Positions 57,179-64,000 of a stretch of DNA of 64,000 nt are shown here, piece after piece. This stretch comes from Echinarachnius parma (lineage: Eukaryota; Echinodermata; Echinoidea; Clypeasteroida; Echinarachniidae). Below the pieces are notes generated by a model, which had not been told where the DNA came from, searched no databases, and worked only from the letters and a program-made list of their open reading frames with translations. The translations under genes and the position numbers were made by a program. The stretch covers positions 1-64,000 of the forward strand of contig JBAMJV010008503.1 in NCBI GenBank assembly GCA_037951105.1, given 5' to 3'. Numbering within the stretch: position 1 is the first letter of the stretch; each line of letters starts with the position of its first letter.

Positions 57179-58456
57179 ATACCCTATTAGAACATTTGCA
57201 TGAATGTATATACACCTAAATATATAATAAAATAATCAATATAGTACACAAAATGTAACAATGTATCATTTTAGTATGTAACAAAGGAAAACGAAAGGAT
57301 ACTTCAAACTACTTTCATAAATTTTGCATAAATTCTAAAAGGTACTCACGACATTGTTTTTTAAATTTGGTGATTGATGTACTGGATTTTATAGAGTCTT
57401 CTAGCATATATTGCACTCTTTTACACCAGTATAGCTTATAGAATTTAATGAAGAAGTTAATCGAAATTTTGGTTGATGAAAATGGTGACTTTGCCGTGTG
57501 TTATATGAATGAAGTTTTGAGTTTACAAAAAACATATTACAATATTTTGCTGGTAATAATCTAAAGTGTACACAATACTTATGTATTAAAATATTAAAAG
57601 CAATTAATTCATATATTGGTAAAAATATGTAACTGTCTAAGAAGAGGTGTGCTAGGGCAACGCCAAGAAGATTTTAAATATAATTCTTACTGCTTTCTTT
57701 TGGATGATATATATTGTAGTAAGTTGGGTTTTGTATGTATTCCCCCATATAATTACAATAATTTAAATGTGGCACAACAATACTATTATATAACATATAT
57801 AAAACATTACAAGGCAAAGTGAATTTAAGTTTTGTGAGTATGCCAACACTTCTCGCAAGAGATTTACAAATTGAGGAAATATGACCACTCCAGTCTCGCA
57901 AGAGATTTACAAATTGAGGAAATATTTATTTATTTATTTATTTTTTATTTACTCGTTTTATTTCAGTAGGGTAGCTCTGTCAGTGATCGGAGCACTGTTT
58001 CTCACAGAGTTCAACCTACAGCTACTAAAGAGACCGGACGTCATTTCCAGTACACCGCTCTCTGCTGACTAGCGAGCTCCGCTCCGATACATATCGCCCC
58101 CGCGAAGCTTCGGCGGTGGCGACAGTACCGACCGTTGTATATATACCGTATACGAGTGTTACCGGATTTCACCGTTCGGGATACCTTTCTTCTCCTCGCC
58201 TTTACGCCTCGTCAGGACCCAAGTTCCTTCATCCAGGAGTTAAGGTACGTCCCGATTAAATATGACCACTCCAGTCTAAATATTCATTAATTAAAACACC
58301 AAGGAACTTTACATTTTGTAATCGAGATATAATAACATTATCAATATGTAATGCAGGCAAATTAGTGGGTAATTTCCTGCTCCTTGTTCTAAAAATAATG
58401 TAGTTGGTTTTTGTTAGATTAAAGGCCAATTTATTGACCTTGAACCATACAAAACA
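56960..58456 (-). pseudogene. LINE RT C-terminus and 3' UTR, split by another LINE
   Basis: On the - strand VNKLAFNLTKTNYIIF and VKFLGVLINEYLDWSGHI (58440-58256) continue after an insert as SSICKSLARSVGILTKL and SIVVPHLNYCNY (57878-57720). The 3' UTR contains a hairpin at 57040-57077 (RNA strand GGGCCAT/ATGGTCC, one G-U pair, loop ACAAGCCATGCTTTCTTA), followed by an AAATGAAATGAAAC tail near 56960. The RT active site is not present. A (CA)n run lies at 57144-57178. Confidence 0.8.
57926..58257 (-). mobile_element. LINE 3' end inserted in the LINE relic
   Basis: On the - strand it ends GATCACTGACAGAGCTACCC, TACTGAAATAAAACG and an AAAT tail. AAATATGACCACTCCAGTCT occurs on both sides (57877-57896 and 58258-58277), a 20-bp target duplication. 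A neighbouring 43-bp stretch (57854-57896 into 57925) is also partly doubled at the left edge. The body is CpG-rich and untranslated. Confidence 0.75.
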
Positions 58457-58701
58457 TAACATGCACAATATTTTATTCAAAATGGTTGAAACCAATGAGA
58501 TTTTAGAGAGCGCCCTCTTGACTTTTAACAGCTCTTTTTGAATGATAACAGGCTTTTTACTTAGTAAATTTGTAATGTTGTATTCCTTTCGAGCATGGTG
58601 GAGTTATAACTGTTAGTTTGTAATGTATTGGTGCAGGTTTTGGTTACTGAAATTCAGTTTGACCCAAACTGTACTCTCTTTACCAAAACTCAACTATCCC
58701 T
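58457..58701. mobile_element. TTAA MITE T1, copy i, truncated
   Basis: Only the half with the TACCAAAACTCAACTATCCC end is present, with TTAA at 58702-58705. The left edge meets the LINE relic. Confidence 0.7.
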
Positions 58702-58705
58702 TTAA

Positions 58706-58771
58706 TGAAGTTTGAAATATTGGATATTGCTCTTAAATTTGACGGTAAGAGCAGACCTGGTTGTGATGGTG
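58706..58771 (+). pseudogene. 66-bp LINE RT fragment between two MITEs
   Basis: Translates in one open frame to KFEILDIALKFDG and KSRPGCDGV, the block (normally NKSPGxDG) that begins the RT domain of CR1/Jockey LINEs. It is sandwiched between the TTAA ends of T1-i and T1-j, both of which inserted into the same LINE. Confidence 0.65.
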
Positions 58772-58775
58772 TTAA

Positions 58776-59285
58776 AGGGATAGTTGAGTTTTGGAATAGA
58801 GGGCGCTACACAAAATATTTGTTTGTGAGATAATCAAAACTGAGTGTCTAATTTGAAAGAGCATACAAATTTAATGACAGAAAAAAATTTATTTGATCAA
58901 AATCGGTCCAGAAATGGCGGACAGATGTTTTTAAATAGTTGTTGATTATCTCTCTATCTAATCACTTTTTCAACAAAACATCACATGCGCACTATTTTAT
59001 TTAAATGGTTGAAACCAATGAGTCACTCGATCAATCGAAAGCGTTCATCCCGATGTAATGATCTGTTTTTATACTCTAATTATACAATCAACAATTACTC
59101 AATTAAACTAGTAATAAACAGTATTATAATCATTGAATATCAGTTTATCGAGGTAATCACCATCAGCAGCGGACCTCACGGATAATATAACTCTCAGGTC
59201 GGTTAAACGAATAAAATACGTTAGCTTGTTTCTTTGTTCGACATGGTTTTATAAATACACAATTTTCATAACTGTTGATTTATTT
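58776..59285. repeat. T1 copy j and inverted duplication, right arm
   Basis: 58776-59017 is a truncated T1 (TTAA at 58772-58775). 59018-59285 is the inverse of 54190-54445. The same T1-flank junction occurs in both arms, so the junction is older than the duplication. Confidence 0.8.
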
Positions 59286-59690
59286 ATGATTAGGAATATG
59301 ACTATGAACCTTTCCCATTGAAACATACTGCATACGTAGCTGTGTGAAATGCGTTAAACTTTATACGAGATGAGACGAACACTCGTTATTGGTAATAAGC
59401 GGAGTAGAAATTTAGATCATCACATTTGCATAATTATGATACCGGCGAGTGAACCACACTAGATGGTCCTCATATATATATACAAGCGAAAAGTTAACTA
59501 ATATATACCACTTTGGTTTCTTCCTATATTTAAATAATTGCAAAGAATAATCATAAATGATACAAAAGAAAGAATAGTAGGCGTATATATATATATTTGT
59601 TTAAATGTAAAATTAACAAGCTAACATGTATGCATGATACCCACAATAATACATACAATAGTCAGTCGAATCTGTTACCGGGGTATTCTA
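59286..59690. other. Non-coding, nothing recognised
   Basis: AT-rich with short TA runs. Confidence 0.4.
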
Positions 59691-59692
59691 TA

Positions 59693-60140
59693 CAGAATGG
59701 CCCAGAATTAATTACAACGGGACTCTTCAACGATAACGTTAAAGATAGTAGATCAATCAGAATGATATTTCAGGGTATGAAACTATAACTTATTACCTAC
59801 ATCTTGCAGAAAACCCTATTCGATTTGCTTCAGTGGTCATGGAGATGAGGATATTTTGTCAATCATGTCACGTACGTGTCCCATTTTTTTCATAACGCGT
59901 GAACACAATGGGCAACGCGTCTCATTATGACTTGTACAAAACCTGGAGGGAAGGGACTTCTGACATGATTGACAAAAGATCCTCATTCTCCACGACCACT
60001 GAAGCAAATCGAATGGGCTTTATGTAAGATGTAGGTAATAAGTTATAGTTTCATACCCTGAAATATCATTCTGATTGATCTACTATCGTTAAAGTTATCG
60101 TTGCAGAAATTCCCGTTGTAATTAATTCTGGGGCATGTTG
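59693..60140. mobile_element. TA foldback element P, copy 2
   Basis: Uninterrupted 448-bp copy, TA at 59691-59692 and 60141-60142, arms of about 170 bases around CAACGGGA and GGTATGAAACTATAACTT. It gives the empty site for the LINE insertion in copy 1. Confidence 0.85.
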
Positions 60141-60142
60141 TA

Positions 60143-60892
60143 GTCATTCAACCTGCATAAAATGTTTATTGGTAAAATTAATAGTTTAAATTAATTGAGA
60201 CGACCTGCAATATTTCATGTTGATGCAAAACACCTAGACATTGTAATCTCGGCCTTACCCTGCATGTATATACAGCAATTTGCGTTTTATATGTTGCATA
60301 TTCGTGCCATAGAACTGAACTTATCATAATACTTATACAACGCTCATGTCTAATTGATGTACTTCTCTCTCCTATTGCCAGTTCTCATTTCCCTTCTATT
60401 TCTTTCTCCTCTTCATTCCTTTTGCCTATTCCCCTTTCCCTCTTAATCTCTTCTACCTTTTACTTAGCTCTCCACTTGCATTTTTTAATGTTCATACTGT
60501 GACATATATTCTTTGACAATGTATGTATGTAAATGCTTTTGCCATGTAACGTTGATAATTAGACGTTGTTTTATTATATAAACTATCAATTGTTATTCAT
60601 TTTGATATTGTGAACCCGAAATAATTTTCTATTGAGTTGGACCAATAAAATATATAAATAAATAAAATAATAATAACCAATACAATGTGGTTTGTGAGAA
60701 CCGCTGGATCGAGTTCCAAGTCAGTTTGAAGGATTTTTAAAGGTAAAGGCCAGTTTTGGAAACGCCCCCTCTCAAAAAAATGAAATGGAAGCTCTTATTA
60801 CCAATAATGTGAAAGAATATGTTTGTACTAATATAGGATCATAGGATCATAGGCCAAGAAACCGCCTACTCATTGATATATTGGCAAAATTA
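60143..60892. other. Non-coding; pyrimidine-rich tract and AATAAA end
   Basis: 60360-60480 is a CT-rich tract. GACCAATAAAATATATAAAT at about 60640 looks like a retroelement 3' end. No coding part recognised. Confidence 0.4.
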
Positions 60893-61130
60893 TAAATTGA
60901 TCTAGGGCCGGATAGATATCACCAACGCGGAATCGCTCATTCGCTACGTGTATTACGACCACGAGGTGTACACGAGATGTCGCGCTATACGGGCTTGTCC
61001 CAAGCTTGTCGATATCTCCCCCAGCGCTAGCGGCGCTGACAGGTCTGAACGGGCGGTGAATTTATGAATTTCACAGGCGGATATTGGATTCCTTCCGATA
61101 TTTCTGTATTTAACGATGCTTAGGTTCGGA
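60893..61130. other. CpG-rich patch, unassigned
   Basis: The stretch GGCCGGATAGATATCACC to GCGCTAGCGGCGCTGACAGG stands out in base composition. A 50-codon + strand frame runs through it, but no splice sites or family are evident. An old element or regulatory island is possible. Confidence 0.3.
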
Positions 61131-62038
61131 TTTTACCACACAAGCCCTATTTCAATACATATTCAACAATATTGATCAATATAGATGTATTTGGCTACTT
61201 TCCCGAAACTGGACTTGGGCTTTAACAATGATACTAGATTCTTTCAAGAAAGCAATTCTAGAAGGTAGAATACATCCTAGATTTCAGAGTATATAACATT
61301 ATATTTGTTCTCTTACCTTTCACTCCACCCTCACTAGTCCCTGTGTCTGGATCCCGTGCCTGGATTATGATAACTTGATCATTTCGGCGATGATGCTTAT
61401 TACAGAAAATGTGTCATTTACACAGCAAAACAAAAGTCCTTTAACATAGTTCGCAGTTAATTTGCCACAATTTTGCATGAAATATATTTATTTAAAAAAC
61501 AAATATCGAGAATGAATACAAGATGAGGTATATTTATCGAACGTTCCACGCGGGTATGGGGTGAACACACTAGCTACGCGCAACTTTTGTATAGCTCATC
61601 AATGAGGATGCAAAGGAAGAACTACTCAACTCGAACAGCGAATGAAAGCGAATGTACCATGACATTACGAAGAAACAAATCATAACCAAATTGATATCAA
61701 TACAGTTTGGGACGATGTGTTTTTGTATTATTCAAAACCACTTGCTGTGATAAAAAAGGGAACGCAACTCATTTCCGCATATACATATTGACCAATCACA
61801 GTCTTCTGTACTTCGGAACAATGAACTATTCAGCTCTGGTATGAGACACAGTGAAATTTCTCTTTGCCAAACCGTGTCATTGAAACTCAATTTCGCAAAC
61901 AAAACAGTGACATATTTATAGCGCTTTCGTGACAAAACAAGTCAACTAGTCATAGTATACATGGTATACATGTGTACGTCGACTTCGCCCATGTTTGCTT
62001 CATCTGGGTAGTAATAATATACCTGGAAACACGCAAAG
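61131..62038. other. Upstream region of the UGT-like exon
   Basis: AT-rich without repeats that I can define. A promoter or 5' UTR of the downstream gene could lie here, but no element can be fixed by eye. Confidence 0.35.
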
Positions 62039-62882
62039 ATGTCTACTCTTTTCTTCGTCGTCGCAACCCTTATCCTCGTCTTGTCGACGAGCTACCCGAC
62101 TCTTTCGGCCCGCATTCTGATAACGAGCGGGTCGAACTTCGGCAGTCACTTTTCGGTAATGTCGATGGTCGGCAAGGCGTTGTACGATCACGGCGCTGGT
62201 TAGCAGCGCGCACGAGCACAAAGCCAACGCGGATGATCCTAAATACGCGCACCTCACGTTCGACGTCTTTGTCGCTACCGAGGCACAGGCAACACGGGAC
62301 TGGCCGGACCTCTACGCCAAGTATGTCATCAAGAAAAGGTCTTCCGCCTTCGGGTTTCTCACCAACTGGCTACCACCTGGCGAGCTGCTTAATATGGCTG
62401 GCGAGTGCCGGGACATGTTAGTTCACTTCCACGTCAATGTGCCTCTCGCGTATGATCTCTTCATCGTAGATGCACACAGCCCCTGCTCTGTGTTCCTAGC
62501 GGGCCACCTCGGCATCCCCTACGTCCTGCTGGTGCCAAGCGGCATCAAGCCGTCGATCGCTCGTCGTCATGGCATCTCGGACACGTCCGCGTACTACCCC
62601 GAGATGAGCACGGGTCTGTCGTATCGCATGACCTTCCTCCAGCGCGTTTCCAACTTGCTCACGGGTCTCCACGACGATGTGGCCGTCTTCTTCGCGTACG
62701 ATGTCATGGGGTTTGTTTACAGCATCAGATACAGCGTGAATGTCTCCGTCAGAAGCCTCGTGCCCAGCGCTCAACTCATCCTCATCAATAGCGACTTCTC
62801 CGTCGACTTCCCATTTCCTATTTTGCCCAATGTCATCACGGTCGGCGGGCTGACAACGAAACCTTCTGTAGCTTTAAGCAAG
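62039..62882 (+). pseudogene. UDP-glucuronosyltransferase-like, first coding exon, frameshifted
   Basis: UGTs transfer glucuronic acid (or another sugar) from UDP-sugars to small lipophilic molecules in the ER lumen. The ATG at 62039 starts a signal peptide (STLFFVVATLILVLSTSYP) and then ARILITSGSNFGSHFSVMSM, with the catalytic His at residue 37. The frame stops at codon 55 (TAG 62201-62203). The same protein continues one frame over as ALVSSAHEHKAN, with FIVDAHSPCSVFLAG (catalytic Asp context), GIPYVLLVPSG and LPNVITVGG, ending LSK at a phase-0 donor (AAG/GTATGT). The shift, at about 62193-62200, falls where GHxVT usually stands, so a short deletion of non-triplet length is likely. The C-terminal UDP-sugar signature and membrane anchor would lie in later exons outside the window. 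GC-rich codons contrast with the AT-rich flanks. It could be a functional gene with a sequence error, or a pseudogene. Confidence 0.85.
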
Positions 62883-62888
62883 GTATGT
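62883..62888 (+). other. Splice donor after UGT exon 1
   Basis: GTATGT directly after the phase-0 Lys codon, at the place where the VGG motif region ends and composition drops to AT-rich. Confidence 0.75.
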
Positions 62889-63142
62889 CTTTATTATCAT
62901 AATTGTTATTATTACGTTATACAAAACAAAGTTTGAACAATAATTCAAATGGTAAGACAAGATAACTGACTGCATCAAAGCTCCAACGCTCTACCAACTC
63001 CCCACTTTTGTTGGTGTCCCAAATAAGGTATTAAAATATATGATGGTAATTCGTTTTCTCTCGATGACTTTTCAAAACGTTTATTACAAAGCACCAATGT
63101 CTTTTCAAATGAAGCAAGAAATGAATGAAAACAAAAACGAAG
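62889..63142. other. Presumed UGT intron 1, proximal part
   Basis: AT-rich, no exon seen. Confidence 0.5.
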
Positions 63143-63265
63143 GGCATGTTGGCTCTTTGGCAGAGCGTCCGCCTCTTGACCACGAGGCTGTGGATTCAAA
63201 CCTCTGCAACCGGGCCGCAATATAATATTTTGGGGTTCAGATTGTTTTTTTTTAAATCTAACCAT
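63143..63265 (+). mobile_element. tRNA-derived SINE
   Basis: TGGCTCTTTGGCAGAGCG fits a pol III A box and GGATTCAAACCTC a slightly decayed B box 35 bases on, in the order and spacing of a tRNA head. A short unrelated body with a T run follows. No tRNA secondary structure is complete. Confidence 0.6.
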
Positions 63266-64000
63266 AACCCCAACTCTCACCATTATCGTAGCCCTATACC
63301 CTCATACACACAAACAGACTCGTTTTTAATAATTGCTACCACATATCATGTCCCGCAAATAATATACTAAAGTACAGGGTACTTTGGGGTAAGAAATCAA
63401 TTCATGGCATTTATTAATACACGTGCAACACTCTAAAAATCCAAGATGGCTGTCCCTAACTTGCATATTCATGAATGTTATTATTTCTCTGAGCTTCCAA
63501 AAATCGTTAAAACGTTTCAAAGTTGAATCAGGGTTAAGATTGGTTAATATGAATGAAATATATTTAAAATTAGTTGCGCGGGATTTTGACAACCGTGGAA
63601 AATGCATATATTTAGCATAATTATGATTTAAATACTAAAAATTGCCTATGGCATAAAAGCGAGTCTATCCTGACTGGGGAAGGCTAACCAATCAATGTGT
63701 GCTTCCTAGCAGTCACACCGCCAAACCGAATCCAAACCGACACGAGACCGAATAATTCGGGGTGCTAGCGGGTTGGTGTCGATGTCGTATCGGAATTGTC
63801 GGTCTCTTGTCGGGGTCCAGTTCGGACTCCAAATTTGTGGGAGTGGGTGCTTTTGAGAGTGCTCGAAAGAACCCACTCGGACAAATTATCGGGGTGCTTG
63901 CGGGGACGTCTCGGCGTCGTGTCGGGGATGGTTCGGGGAATGCGGGGAGGATTCGGAGTGGATTCCATCTGGTGTCGGGGTGAACATTCGGGCTGGGTTC
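63266..64000. other. Non-coding; GC-rich end
   Basis: Probably still intron of the UGT-like gene. From about 63715 to the edge the sequence turns rich in CGGGG, TCGGGG and GTCGG words and may be a decayed CpG-rich repeat cut by the window edge. The two opposing frames there are composition artefacts. Confidence 0.35.

Noticed and set aside
58200..58260. Second hammerhead-like CTGACGA on the - strand
   Set aside because: The segment between CTGACGA and the following GAAA does not pair as helix II; it is part of a LINE 3' region.
48700..59788. Shared peptide CNDNFKDSRSIRMIFQGM at several places
   Set aside because: It is the terminal inverted repeat of element P read as protein.
61972..62421. 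Arg/Ser-rich 149-codon frame over the UGT exon
   Set aside because: It is an off-frame reading of the GC-rich UGT coding sequence.
63762..63983. Gly-rich frame at the window end
   Set aside because: Opposing frames are both open because of CGGGG-rich composition; no splice or motif evidence.
1..64000. Integrated virus or complete LTR retroelement
   Set aside because: No long terminal repeats, protease, integrase or capsid-like frames were seen; all RT remains are of the non-LTR type.

Overview
The window is AT-rich nuclear DNA of an animal, most likely a marine invertebrate (echinoderm, hemichordate or similar; this placing is inference). The signs are spliced exons with GT/AG borders, tRNA-derived SINE heads, many non-LTR retrotransposon (LINE) relics of the CR1/Jockey type, and dense small DNA transposons with TTAA or TA target-site duplications. 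There are no operons, ribosome binding sites or prokaryotic gene density. Nearly every open frame over 60 codons is either a LINE relic or a chance frame inside a repeat.

Host genes are few. The clear one is the first coding exon of a UDP-glucuronosyltransferase-like gene on the + strand (62039-62882): signal peptide, N-terminal catalytic His and Asp contexts, good splice donor, but a frameshift near codon 53. A second candidate is a short exon on the - strand (21600-21773) coding for a type II membrane anchor. A third, weak candidate is a CpG-rich frame on the - strand at 9101-9247.

Mobile layers, left to right. 0-16.4 kb: foldback elements and MITEs of at least five families, many with exact target duplications, an exact 372-bp tandem duplication, an array of nine mini-hairpins and a hammerhead-ribozyme-like core. 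16.4-23.9 kb: three broken LINEs, a 77-bp near-perfect palindrome, a 22-bp minisatellite and the membrane-anchor exon. 23.9-35.9 kb: one LINE split by a 0.6-kb insertion and again by an 8.8-kb composite of tandem Helitron-like units carrying tRNA-like heads. 36-44.8 kb: a nearly complete but frameshifted - strand LINE and another LINE relic split by a TTAA MITE. 44.8-48.9 kb: a three-level nest (TTAA element > TA element > LINE with a 709-codon reverse transcriptase frame). 48.9-51.5 kb: a direct duplication around triplet microsatellites. 51.7-54.1 kb: a foldback with arms of about 0.55 kb around a mariner-like insert. 54.2-59.3 kb: a large inverted duplication around LINE debris. 59.7-64 kb: a TA foldback, the UGT exon and a SINE.

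The elements are linked by nesting: uninterrupted relatives inside the window serve as empty sites, so several insertions can be dated relative to each other and their target duplications read directly. No complete, obviously new enzymatic system was found. The most unusual signals are structural: conserved LINE 3' hairpins with a compensatory base-pair change, variable but always self-complementary centres in a TTAA MITE family, the mini-hairpin array next to the ribozyme-like core, and the 8.8-kb composite.
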